From NCBI GenBank assembly GCA_017504585.1, contig JAFVQX010000001.1:1-41146 (forward strand): a stretch of 41,146 nt of DNA. Reading direction: 5' to 3'. The notes beneath the pieces were generated by a model. The model made no database searches. It saw only the letters and a list, made by a program, of their open reading frames with translations, and was not told the origin of the DNA. Of the stretch, positions 25,394 through 33,316 are shown piece by piece. This DNA is from Lentisphaeria bacterium. Lineage in GTDB: Bacteria; Verrucomicrobiota; Lentisphaeria; Victivallales; Victivallaceae. The position numbers and the translations under genes are program-made. Every line of letters starts with the position of its first letter. Position 1 is the stretch's first letter.

Positions 25394-27865
25394 TTATTTT
25401 GCGGTTCTGCCGGTACCTTTATCTTTGATGCCCGACATGCCGTCCACAGTGCCGTTCCAGGAATAACGCTGGGAAAGATCGTATTTGATTTCCGGCATAA
25501 CGATATCAAGCTGCCGCATCAGCTCCAGCGTAAGCGGTACAAAGTAGAGTCCGCTGGTAACGCCCTTGGGGTCGGGATTATCCGGATCAGTGTTTTTCAA
25601 AGGCGAAGCAAAAACCTCCCGCCGGGTCAGCATCTGCTGCATGGTATCGCAGGAGATCGCCCGCGACTCTTTATCGCCGGTCAGCAAGGTGTCGATCAAC
25701 AGCACATTGCGCATGGCGTTGCCTGCCCCCGACCCGTTGCGGGTACTTTGCCGCCGCCACGGTACCGGGCTGTGGACAAAGCCTTTGCGGTCAGGGTAAT
25801 AGAGGCGGGTTTTGACGTAATTTGCGGTGGCTTTGAGGTTGTCGCGTAAAGCCTTTTGCAAATATTCGTCTTGAGTGATCTTATACACCAGATACATCCC
25901 AGCTGCCTGATAACCGGTGGGGAAAGAGAGTGCGCCGGTGCGGTAAATACTGTTCTTTTCGTTCCAGCCTTCCGGCGGTTTAGGCGCGTTGTGCCGTTCC
26001 AGCCGGTCGTGGCGGACGCCCCGGCCCCGGGCTTGTGCCATAACAGTCCACGCCAGATCTTCGCACGCCCGCAGGAAACGGGGGGTGGCGTTCATCCAGT
26101 AAATACTGGTCAAATTGACCAAAGCCCAGCCCGGTTCACGATGGGTGGCACTCCAGGTGCGGTTGACAAAAAGCTGGGTACTGCGAATATAATCGCCGGT
26201 CATGTTTGCCGTATCGCGAAATCTCCGGTCGCCGGTCAGCACATAACCCATACACATACCCCGGATACGCATGTGGCCGTTGGATACTTTGCTGGTTACA
26301 AAGAGTTTGCCGCCGCCGCCATAGTTGCTGAATTTGAATTCGCCATCTTTGTAATAGCCGCCGGTATGCCCCATGCTGTGGGTGTAGATAGCTCCATTCA
26401 TGCCGCCGGGATGACTTTTAACGGTATCGACTTCCATCTGATGGCGGATGGAACGCACCGCTTCGCGGAAATACTCCGGCTTGCGGAAACGCAGCGCCTG
26501 TTCAAAGAAGATCGCCGCGGCATCGTATTCGTTGTTGAACCAGTTCCAGGTGCGTTCGCCGTGACTGTCGCCGTAGTTGAGGAAGCCGTACCAGCGTTCT
26601 TTTTTGCTGTAATTGAGGTAAGAATCCAGACCGATGAGGATCTCTTTATCAAAGTATTTGCTGTATTTATCGGGCTTGCCGATGTAGTTGAGCCACGCGC
26701 CGGATTTCTGCAGATCTTCCACATCCACCAATCCTACGGGCACTGGCGAAAGGAGTTTGGCGGCATCAACTTTTTTGTTCAGCACAAGATACATGGGAAA
26801 TGACACTTCCACCCCCGCACGGATAACATAGTTGCCGGTACGCAACGCAAAGTAATGCACATACTCTTTATCGCGCTTGGCATAGCGGTTGACCGGCTGG
26901 ATCTCCGGAAACAAATTCACATTGAGTTTGTTGCCCGACTGGGTTACGCCAATGGGGAAACGCTCTGCCATTTCCGGGATCGCCAGCGAGCCTTTGCCCG
27001 CCAGATCAAAAAGCCCCAAAGCGCCTTTGACCGTTTCGCTCTTGCCGTTAAGGAGTTTTTCGTAGCTGTGATCTTCCCACTGGGTCAGGTGACAAATTTT
27101 CCCCAGAGCGGGAGCTTTGACTGCTTCGATTTGCATAGTTGCCGATTTCCACTCCAGCATCTCTTCGTACGCAGTTACGCCGTATTTCCACTCCCGCTCT
27201 GCAACCTTGCCGGGGGTACGCGGTTTTTTCAGTGCCGCCCCCAGCAGCGGTTCCACACCGATAAAGGGTTTGTTGGCCCACATGGTTATCCGCAGCCGCC
27301 AATAGCGGGTATCTTTGTCGCTCTTATGATCGTATTTGCCCCGGAACTCCAAACCGGTAACGGTGTTGCCGCTGTCAAAGAGCTGGACTTTTTCAAAAAC
27401 GGCTTCCGGCTGGCTGCCATCGGGCAGCGTAATTTGAGGCGCACGAATGGCAAACTCTTCTTTGCCGGAAGTTACTTTGATAACAAAGGGCTTTTTTTCA
27501 AAACTCAACTTATAAAGTTTATTGCTGTAACACTCCAGCTTTTTCACCGCTTTGACCGCATTTTTCACCGCTTTGGGCGGGAGCTTGCCGGGAGTGACCG
27601 TGTAACGCCCCGCCGGAAGATCGGCAGAAAGCCGGTACCAGCGCGCCGCACCATTGGGGTAACGGCTGATCATCAAAGTCTGGGGATAATACTTTTTGCC
27701 GCCGCCTTCGATAATAAAACTTTTGTGCAGAGAATCTTTTTCCCCCGCCGGGATGGTGAAATCCACAATACGCGGATCGCCATCGGATTTAAAAATATCA
27801 ACCTCAATCGCCGGAGCAGTCAGCAGCGACAAGAGTGCCAGAGTACTGTAAAATAATTTTTTCAT
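25394..27865 (-). CDS. Exported exo-rhamnogalacturonan lyase-like protein (PcRGLX/YetA, PL26 type)
   Basis: An 823-residue exported protein with a signal peptide at 1-19 (LFYSTLALLSLLTAPA). An N-terminal beta domain (about 20-260) is followed by a central region with the hallmark of the PcRGLX/YetA family: YGDSHGERTWNWFNNEYD (431-448), HQMEVDT (475-481) and YTHSMGHTGG (494-503), within an alpha/alpha-barrel. Family members include an exo-acting lyase on rhamnogalacturonan I, releasing unsaturated galacturonosyl-rhamnose. The assignment is from motif memory, not a search. ATG at 27865 follows AGGA by about nine bases; the gene lies 19 bases after the ceramidase-like gene, so the two are cotranscribed. 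Pectin side-chain or backbone breakdown is the inferred role. Confidence 0.72.
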   Translation of the reverse strand: MKKLFYSTLALLSLLTAPAIEVDIFKSDGDPRIVDFTIPAGEKDSLHKSFIIEGGGKKYYPQTLMISRYPNGAARWYRLSADLPAGRYTVTPGKLPPKAVKNAVKAVKKLECYSNKLYKLSFEKKPFVIKVTSGKEEFAIRAPQITLPDGSQPEAVFEKVQLFDSGNTVTGLEFRGKYDHKSDKDTRYWRLRITMWANKPFIGVEPLLGAALKKPRTPGKVAEREWKYGVTAYEEMLEWKSATMQIEAVKAPALGKICHLTQWEDHSYEKLLNGKSETVKGALGLFDLAGKGSLAIPEMAERFPIGVTQSGNKLNVNLFPEIQPVNRYAKRDKEYVHYFALRTGNYVIRAGVEVSFPMYLVLNKKVDAAKLLSPVPVGLVDVEDLQKSGAWLNYIGKPDKYSKYFDKEILIGLDSYLNYSKKERWYGFLNYGDSHGERTWNWFNNEYDAAAIFFEQALRFRKPEYFREAVRSIRHQMEVDTVKSHPGGMNGAIYTHSMGHTGGYYKDGEFKFSNYGGGGKLFVTSKVSNGHMRIRGMCMGYVLTGDRRFRDTANMTGDYIRSTQLFVNRTWSATHREPGWALVNLTSIYWMNATPRFLRACEDLAWTVMAQARGRGVRHDRLERHNAPKPPEGWNEKNSIYRTGALSFPTGYQAAGMYLVYKITQDEYLQKALRDNLKATANYVKTRLYYPDRKGFVHSPVPWRRQSTRNGSGAGNAMRNVLLIDTLLTGDKESRAISCDTMQQMLTRREVFASPLKNTDPDNPDPKGVTSGLYFVPLTLELMRQLDIVMPEIKYDLSQRYSWNGTVDGMSGIKDKGTGRTAK

Positions 27866-27884
27866 TTGTTTTTATCCTTATATT

Positions 27885-29549
27885 TTAACGGATTTCTTTT
27901 AATGCTTTGATCGTTTCGTTCACAAGCTGCTGACCGCCTTCTGGAGAAACCAGATTGCAGTACGGTGTGGCACTGTAACCTTTGTTGGCGATCGCCCGCC
28001 CGGTGGCAAGGTAACTTACGTTGTCGTTCTCATCGACTGTCAACTGCACGATAAAGGTCTGTTCAAAGGGACTCCTTGCCTGAATACGGTGCATATAGTC
28101 CATGAAAAGTTCAAAGCAGTTACTGGCAAAAGCCACATTGCCGACTTTGACCACATGAATATCGGTAGTGATGAAAGGCTCTTTATCCTGAATGGCAGCA
28201 CGCTTGCTTACACCGCCGATACGGTTGCGGCGTCTGTTCAAGCGTGAATTTTTTATCAGCATTTCATATGCTTCGCCATCTTTGAGAAATTCCTCTTTCA
28301 TTACTTCATCACGCTTGGCTTCTTCCTCGGCAACCAGTTCTGCCGGGAACATGCGGCGGGCAAGTTTAAGTGTTCTAACCTCATGCTTCAATTCAGGATT
28401 ACTCATCTTTTCTTTGCCTGCCCACGCAAGGACTTCATCAAAAGCCGCAACTATGCGGTTGGCAATATCTTCGGCACGCATAAGCTCAACAGTATCACGC
28501 TCGTACCGCTTGGCTGCCGCTTCGGGAGTTTTGATCCACGCTTTCGGATATTTCATGGGGTTTTTCATATATGCAGCGATCTTGTCAGCATACTTCAAAC
28601 GGTAACGGCGTTTTTCTGCTTCCTGGTAATGCATCTGCCGTGGTGCAAGGTCTCCAGCAGCTGCAGACTGACAGATAATGCCGATCCCGCCGTATTTGGC
28701 TTCCAGCTTTTCCCGCACATTGTACCAGAAACTGGCGTGCAGCATCCAGGCACCTTCACTTGTCTGTGCCGGACACGGTACATTGATGATTGCCCCCGTA
28801 AGTTTGCCAGTCTTATCAAATGAGTATAGTATATTTATAAAAGCATCAGTTCCCGCTTCGTACCCATCGAACATATCATCATTGGTTTTGCCGTACATCT
28901 TGCCGTGACCGTTCATGGCAATACCGGCTTGAGCCTGATCGCGTTTGCCTGTATCATCCAGATAAATCGTGCGGCGGCTGTGCCCGGTAGTTGCAAAGCC
29001 GTACCCATAGGAGATCGAGCCTGCAGCACGATTCTGCCATGCTTCTTTAACGGCATCGGCAATCTGGCGGGATATAAAAGAACGCATTTCATTTGAAGGC
29101 GTAAACTTGACCTTATTGGGGTAGTTTTTACTTTCATCTCTATCCGACGGCCCAGCGTGGGTATGTGTGGCGTTGATAATGATCTTTTCCACCGGCAGAC
29201 CGGGAACTTCATTTTTCAAGATATTCTTGACTGCAACCAAAATTGCGGGATGAACTGAAACCATGTCAGCCGAAACAAAAACAGCCGCGTCCCCGTCCTT
29301 TTCCATAACCATTGCACTGGCAAGTACCGGAGTATATACTCCTTGAGATACCCGCAAGTGAAACTGCCCGGCAATCGGCACTGGTTTATCCGATACGATC
29401 GAACGCTTTGCCCAGCCTATCTTCAGGGGGTTGGCAGCTTTTGCCATAGTTTCGGAACAATCACCGGATTCACTGCTTACACATCCACTCAACAGTACAA
29501 CGGCGACAACAAGTCCCATATTTTTCAATACTGTTTTTTTCATATTCAT
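27885..29549 (-). CDS. Neutral/alkaline ceramidase-fold lipoprotein
   Basis: About 554 residues. It begins with a lipoprotein signal (VAVVLLSGC, lipobox LSGC), so the protein is exported and lipid-anchored. The mature part carries the neutral/alkaline non-lysosomal ceramidase N-terminal domain: VFVSADMVSVH and the zinc-site block NATHTHAGPSDRD. The domain's usual C-terminal extension is short. Many relatives in Lentisphaerota and Planctomycetota sit in glycan clusters, so ceramide need not be the substrate. The start is placed at 29549 (ATG at 29543 also possible). A frame reaching 29669 exists but its first 40 codons belong to a broken pseudopilin gene. The Shine-Dalgarno is weak. It precedes the lyase by 19 bases. 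Confidence 0.75.
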   Translation of the reverse strand: MNMKKTVLKNMGLVVAVVLLSGCVSSESGDCSETMAKAANPLKIGWAKRSIVSDKPVPIAGQFHLRVSQGVYTPVLASAMVMEKDGDAAVFVSADMVSVHPAILVAVKNILKNEVPGLPVEKIIINATHTHAGPSDRDESKNYPNKVKFTPSNEMRSFISRQIADAVKEAWQNRAAGSISYGYGFATTGHSRRTIYLDDTGKRDQAQAGIAMNGHGKMYGKTNDDMFDGYEAGTDAFINILYSFDKTGKLTGAIINVPCPAQTSEGAWMLHASFWYNVREKLEAKYGGIGIICQSAAAGDLAPRQMHYQEAEKRRYRLKYADKIAAYMKNPMKYPKAWIKTPEAAAKRYERDTVELMRAEDIANRIVAAFDEVLAWAGKEKMSNPELKHEVRTLKLARRMFPAELVAEEEAKRDEVMKEEFLKDGEAYEMLIKNSRLNRRRNRIGGVSKRAAIQDKEPFITTDIHVVKVGNVAFASNCFELFMDYMHRIQARSPFEQTFIVQLTVDENDNVSYLATGRAIANKGYSATPYCNLVSPEGGQQLVNETIKALKEIR

Positions 29550-29562
29550 TCTACTTATTTTA

Positions 29563-29669
29563 TTACCATGTTTGCAATGTATAACCGGTGGGGAGTTTGT
29601 CTTCGGTGATCTTGTTGAGGCTTTCGACATGGCTGTCAGCAGAGCAATCGTAAAAAATGTTTTTTTCAT
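29563..29669 (-). pseudogene. Pseudopilin gene remnant: first and last codons only
   Basis: From ATG at 29669 the first codons read MKKTFFTI, the start of a pseudopilin. A few bases later, in another frame, the sequence reads [17 protein letters not shown] and ends TGYTLQTW with TAA at 29563-29565. That matches the end of the intact pseudopilin at 31049-31777 ([17 protein letters not shown], ending SDYTLIAW) almost residue for residue. The 107-base remnant therefore keeps about 8 N-terminal and 25 C-terminal codons; some 200 codons between them are gone and the frame is lost. It lies just before the ceramidase-like gene. Confidence 0.82.
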
Positions 29670-29710
29670 AATAAAATTACCGGTTGGTTAGATTTATTTG
29701 TTTAATTAAG

Positions 29711-29785
29711 TAATTTCAAAACTCCTCAAAAGTTGTCAAAGGCACAGCCTTTGCCTTTGTGTTGAATGACTTTTGAAATTACCTC
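29711..29785. repeat. 75-bp palindromic element, family 2, copy B (inverted)
   Basis: Inverted near-copy of 7260-7334. Terminal arms TAATTTCAAAACTC and GACTTTTGAAATTA have one mismatch. The inner stem CAAAGGCA/TGCCTTTG is intact with loop CAGCCTT. It lies between the PatB/MalY gene stop and the pseudopilin remnant, so it may form a strong hairpin in that transcript. Confidence 0.75.
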
Positions 29786-29837
29786 TTAATGCTGAAAATT
29801 AAAAAGTATTTTGCAGTTCCCGTAAAAATCTCCTGTT

Positions 29838-31022
29838 TTACTTTTTGTATGTTTCAAGTATGTTGCGTAAATTTTTCATTGCCTTTTCCAGAATGCTCCG
29901 GGGCATAGCGACTGCCAGCCGGAAGTGGTGCTGTTTACCGGTGTAGTTGTGGATTTGATCGGTGTCGTAGTAATGTCCCGGGTCGGCAGCAATCCCGGCT
30001 CTTGATAACAAATCGTTAAGCTCCGCAGTATTCAAATCAAGTTCGCGGCAGTCCACCCACAGCAGAAAAGATGCTTCCGGACGACGCACTTTTACCGGCA
30101 AATCTGCTAAATACTCCATTGTCAGATCAATATTTTTTTGCAGATATACCAGTAATTCCTCCAAATATGCTTCTCCGTGTTGATACGCAGCGGTTTGGGC
30201 CGCCAGCGAAAAGACCGGCGGTCTGCCGCATTCATGCCCGAACTCATAAAGTTTATCACGCACTTTGCTGCGTACTTCTGCGTTGGCTATAACTGCCGAC
30301 CCGATATGACAGCCACCCAGATTAAAAGTTTTTGAGCCGGAAAATACTGTTATACATCGCTCTCGCATATCCGGCAGATCGGCAAGCACTGAATGCCGGT
30401 GTCCGGGATAAATCAAATCGCGGTGGATTTCGTCAGAAATGGCAAAAACATTGTACTTTTTCAGCAATTCAGCAAGTTTTTCCATCTCATTCTGCCGCCA
30501 GACTCTGCCGGTTGGGTTATGGGGGCTGCAAAGCATCAGAACCTTACATCCATCTTGAAAATGGCGTTCCAGATCTTCAAAATCAAAAGTGTAATCACCA
30601 TTTTTATCGCACTTCAACCAACTGATGCAACGGATACGCCCCTGCATGGCGGCACTGCGGATCGAAGGTGTATGCAGCGGCAGCACTACCGCAACTTTAT
30701 CCCCCGGTTCAGTCAAGGCATACATACTGCAACGCATGGTGTTAAGCACGCCGGGAGTAGAAATAAGTTCCTCTCGCAATATCTTTGAGCCGTGGCGTTT
30801 GTATGACCAGTCGATGACCGCCTGATAGTCTTCGTCGCTCATTATGGTATAACCGTAATTGGTACAATTGATCCGGCGGTGCATGGCTTCGGTTATTTCC
30901 GGCGGAACAGCAAAGTCCATATCCGCTACATTCATAGCGATCAAAGATTTATCGAGCCCGATATATTTGCATGCACTGAAGGGGCGGCGGTCTATCACCC
31001 GATCAAAATCGTATACTCCCAT
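29838..31022 (-). CDS. PatB/MalY-type PLP-dependent C-S lyase/aminotransferase
   Basis: A 394-residue class I/II aminotransferase-fold enzyme of the PatB/MalY (cystathionine beta-lyase) subgroup. It shows the DFD-x3-DRR start, LIAMNVADMDFAVPPEI, SPHNPTGRVW (NPTG about 169-172), ISDEIH with the pyridine-ring Asp (about 197), and the PLP lysine at about K231 in SGSKTFNLGG. Such enzymes cleave cystathionine or other sulfur amino acids in the cytoplasm. The start at 31022 follows GGAG by nine bases, and the frame could extend to 31055, but that would overlap the pseudopilin. It lies 26 bases after the pseudopilin stop, so it is likely in the FAD oxidoreductase-pseudopilin operon. Its link to glycan breakdown is unclear. 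Confidence 0.85.
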   Translation of the reverse strand: MGVYDFDRVIDRRPFSACKYIGLDKSLIAMNVADMDFAVPPEITEAMHRRINCTNYGYTIMSDEDYQAVIDWSYKRHGSKILREELISTPGVLNTMRCSMYALTEPGDKVAVVLPLHTPSIRSAAMQGRIRCISWLKCDKNGDYTFDFEDLERHFQDGCKVLMLCSPHNPTGRVWRQNEMEKLAELLKKYNVFAISDEIHRDLIYPGHRHSVLADLPDMRERCITVFSGSKTFNLGGCHIGSAVIANAEVRSKVRDKLYEFGHECGRPPVFSLAAQTAAYQHGEAYLEELLVYLQKNIDLTMEYLADLPVKVRRPEASFLLWVDCRELDLNTAELNDLLSRAGIAADPGHYYDTDQIHNYTGKQHHFRLAVAMPRSILEKAMKNLRNILETYKK

Positions 31023-31048
31023 AAAACTATTCTCCGGCGTTACAGAAC

Positions 31049-31777
31049 TTACCATGCGATCAGGGTATAATCGCTGGGCAGTTTATCTTCGGTAATAGTT
31101 GCAAGGCTTTCCACATGGCTGTCGGCATAAATAACATTGCCCATATTGCCATGGTGTTTACCCAACCGGGCATTGGCAGTGCCGGCCTTGAAGACTTTCT
31201 GCGTATTAGTATCAAGCTGGTCGATCATTACTACCTCGTTGGAAGGATTGTAGAGTTTGCCCAGAGTCATGGGCTGAAGTTTTTTGGTCCCCATTATATC
31301 GGTATTGACAATAAAACTGTACCAGCGGTTGCCATAGCCGCTGCTGGCTATAATAGTATCGGAACGGCTGGGGCAGCCGCGGCCGCCCAAATCTCTTGCC
31401 CAACTGGTATTGCTCACTTCGCTAAAATAGAGTTTGTGGATCGGCTGCCCCGGATAATGCCAGTTGTTATCAGTGCCGGCATAGTAAGCAGGCATCAGAC
31501 GATCCTGAAAATCGTTGCTGTAAAATTGATGCACCATGCCGATCTGCCGCATGTTAGATAAACAGTGCGACGACCGTGCCCGCTCCCGCGCCGCCGAAAG
31601 TGCCGGCAAAAGCATTGCTGCCAAAATCGCAATAATGGCAATCACTACGAGGAGTTCAATAAGGGTAAAGCATGCTTTACCCTGCCCATGGGCAGGTGGG
31701 CTGCAAGGAGTTTTCCCGCTGCGAGATCCTTTTACCAACAGCTCGATCAAAGTGAATTTTTTTGCCTCTTTTTTCAT
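31049..31777 (-). CDS. Pseudopilin-like protein with duplicated FTLIELLV leader
   Basis: A 242-residue pseudopilin-type protein whose leader is doubled: FTLIELLV occurs at residues 8-15 and again at 37-44. Between them is a 21-residue hydrophilic insert ([18 protein letters not shown] plus three residues). Only the second copy continues into the membrane helix [12 protein letters not shown]. The C-terminus has an H-x9-DS variant ([12 protein letters not shown]) of the H-x9-DG motif. The ATG at 31777 follows GAAGGA, six bases away. It is between an FAD oxidoreductase (26 bases upstream) and PatB/MalY. If translation began later, at no obvious site, the first copy would be dispensable. Whether the peptidase processes either leader is unknown. 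Confidence 0.85.
   Translation of the reverse strand: MKKEAKKFTLIELLVKGSRSGKTPCSPPAHGQGKACFTLIELLVVIAIIAILAAMLLPALSAARERARSSHCLSNMRQIGMVHQFYSNDFQDRLMPAYYAGTDNNWHYPGQPIHKLYFSEVSNTSWARDLGGRGCPSRSDTIIASSGYGNRWYSFIVNTDIMGTKKLQPMTLGKLYNPSNEVVMIDQLDTNTQKVFKAGTANARLGKHHGNMGNVIYADSHVESLATITEDKLPSDYTLIAW
31663..31696. repeat. Twin perfect palindromes inside the pseudopilin leader
   Basis: GGGTAAAGCATGCTTTACCC (31663-31682) and CCTGCCCATGGGCAGG (31681-31696) are two perfect palindromes overlapping by two bases. They lie within the in-frame insert that separates the two FTLIELLV copies, and encode its PAHGQGKAC part on the minus strand. No other copy is seen in the window. Confidence 0.85.
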
Positions 31778-31803
31778 CAGTTCCTTCTCCCGTGGTTAAA
31801 AAT

Positions 31804-32988
31804 TTATTGGATCAAACACTTTTGTCTTTTTAATTCTTCAGCCAAAACTTCGTAATCCGGTATATCCAGTGCGGCGGCGATCCCTGCTGCCTGCCCGCTG
31901 GACATGCAGTTTACGCAAAGCCGCACCGCACTTATCACTCTTGGGTCAACGTCGATGATCCTGCCGCAAGCCAAAAGATTGCTGATGTTTGCCGAACGCA
32001 ATGCGCCGTAAGGTATGGCGGGTTTGCCGGTAATAGCGTGCCCCCAGGGAGAAGAATAGCCATTTATATAATGGCCGCCGATGTAAGAACCGCAAAAGCC
32101 CACCGGTTCCGGCGGCGGCTCGGTGTTCTGCGTATCAGCTAAACTCAACTGGCGGCGGCTGACGATACTGCGGGTGTAGCGCACACCCAGAATGGGGGCA
32201 ACACGCACTACTTCAAGCTCGGCAAATTCGGGGAACTCCTTACGCAGCCACTCTACGATGACGGGTACTTGGTTTTGCAGTTCCCGGTACATTCTGTCGC
32301 ACTCTTCCGGCGAAGAAGCATCGCCCGCCACGGCGGTCAGATTAAGATTGGCTTCGTCGTTGTGCAAAAGCTGCGTACCCATAAAACGATCCTGCCCGGG
32401 GATGGGGAACTCTTTTTCCCGGAAACGCTTATTGATGGAATCTTTATCAAAACTTTTGATGTTTCTGACCTTGAACATCAGCGTTTTGGTCATGCTCAAC
32501 TCCACCGGCGGAACAGTGGTCAAAGCTCCGGCCGCCAGAGCAAGAGCGGCTTCGCCGGTAGCATCCACAAAATTGCCGGCAGCAAATTCCAGCAGCTCCG
32601 AATTCTGTTTTACTGTTATGAAAGCTATCCGGTCATCGGCACACTTTGCACTGACCAGTTCCGCATCAAAAAGCATATCCACACGGGCTTCTTCAAGCAA
32701 AGCAAGCATGGCATTTTGCAGACAATCTTCTTCGGTATCGGCATTGCAGCCCCGCCAGATAAGTTCGTTGCGTTCTTCCAGATATTCTTTGAGCATATCC
32801 GCCACGCCGCCGCCTTTGCGGTCAGCTTTCCAGCCGCCCAGCACCGGAGTCATGGCATAGACTGCCGTACCGCCCACTGAAGGCTGGCGGTCAAAAAGCA
32901 AAACCCGTGCCCCCGCCTGACTTGCTCCGATGGCGGCGGCAAAACCGCTGACTCCGCCCCCGGCAATAATGACATCATATTTCTTCAT
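31804..32988 (-). CDS. FAD-dependent oxidoreductase, paralogue of 16886-18115
   Basis: A 394-residue flavoprotein with DVIIAGGGVSGFAAAIGAS at the N-terminus, VDATGEAAL, MTKTLMFKVRNIKSFDK, GVRYTRSIVSRRQ and the same C-terminus as its paralogue (AALDIPDYEVL then RQKCLIQ). By eye about half of the positions match end to end. ATG at 32988 is preferred, ten bases after AGGA; a TTG nine codons upstream is a weaker alternative. It heads the minus-strand unit FAD oxidoreductase-pseudopilin-PatB/MalY and has its own promoter (33020-33048). In the other locus the order is pseudopilins then oxidoreductase, so the pairing is kept but not the order. Substrate unknown. Confidence 0.86.
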   Translation of the reverse strand: MKKYDVIIAGGGVSGFAAAIGASQAGARVLLFDRQPSVGGTAVYAMTPVLGGWKADRKGGGVADMLKEYLEERNELIWRGCNADTEEDCLQNAMLALLEEARVDMLFDAELVSAKCADDRIAFITVKQNSELLEFAAGNFVDATGEAALALAAGALTTVPPVELSMTKTLMFKVRNIKSFDKDSINKRFREKEFPIPGQDRFMGTQLLHNDEANLNLTAVAGDASSPEECDRMYRELQNQVPVIVEWLRKEFPEFAELEVVRVAPILGVRYTRSIVSRRQLSLADTQNTEPPPEPVGFCGSYIGGHYINGYSSPWGHAITGKPAIPYGALRSANISNLLACGRIIDVDPRVISAVRLCVNCMSSGQAAGIAAALDIPDYEVLAEELKRQKCLIQ

Positions 32989-33019
32989 AAAAGAGTATTC
33001 CTGAATTTGCTTCAAAAAT

Positions 33020-33048
33020 AGTTTACATTATTTTATGGTAAAATTCAA
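33020..33048 (-). promoter_or_regulatory. Predicted promoter of the FAD oxidoreductase unit
   Basis: On the minus strand TTGAAT (33048-33043), a 17-base spacer and TAAACT (33025-33020). Transcription would start about 25 bases before the ATG. The surrounding 33,049-33,220 is AT-rich with no gene that I can support. Confidence 0.45.
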
Positions 33049-33226
33049 TACATTTTTCTCTAATTTTCTTATAAAAAACCGCTGTTATTATATTTTTTTA
33101 TAGTTTTATAAGTTCTGGCAGGAAATAACTGTAAGCGTTTTTCATAAAAACAAAATGGGCAGTTGCAATTTTCCGTAAATTGTGCAACTTGCCCCCAAAC
33201 AGTTCTTAAAGCATCGTAAAAAATAC

Positions 33227-33263
33227 CCCGGGATCGCGCGTTAAAGATCCGCGTGTTCCCGGG
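33227..33263. repeat. GC-rich hairpin in the 33.2-kb spacer
   Basis: CCCGGG (33227-33232) pairs with CCCGGG (33258-33263), extended by an A-T pair and CGCG/CGCG with bulges. An alternative fold pairs GGATC with GATCC. It stands out in otherwise AT-rich spacer. Function unknown. Confidence 0.35.
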
Positions 33264-33274
33264 CATAAAATCTG

Positions 33275-33302
33275 CTGCCGTTCAATGGCTTAAAGCCGGC
33301 AG
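33275..33302 (-). terminator. Terminator-like hairpin after the 33317 gene
   Basis: CTGCCG (33275-33280) and CGGCAG (33297-33302) close a stem with an internal GGC/GCC pairing. On the minus strand it begins 15 bases past the stop codon and is followed by CAGATTTT. The T-run is short, so it is a weak terminator call. Confidence 0.45.
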
Positions 33303-33316
33303 GAAAGCACTCTTTT

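Noticed and set aside
29550-29669. 40-codon N-terminal extension of the ceramidase-like protein
   Set aside because: It is the scar of a pseudopilin; the lipoprotein signal begins at 29549 or 29543.
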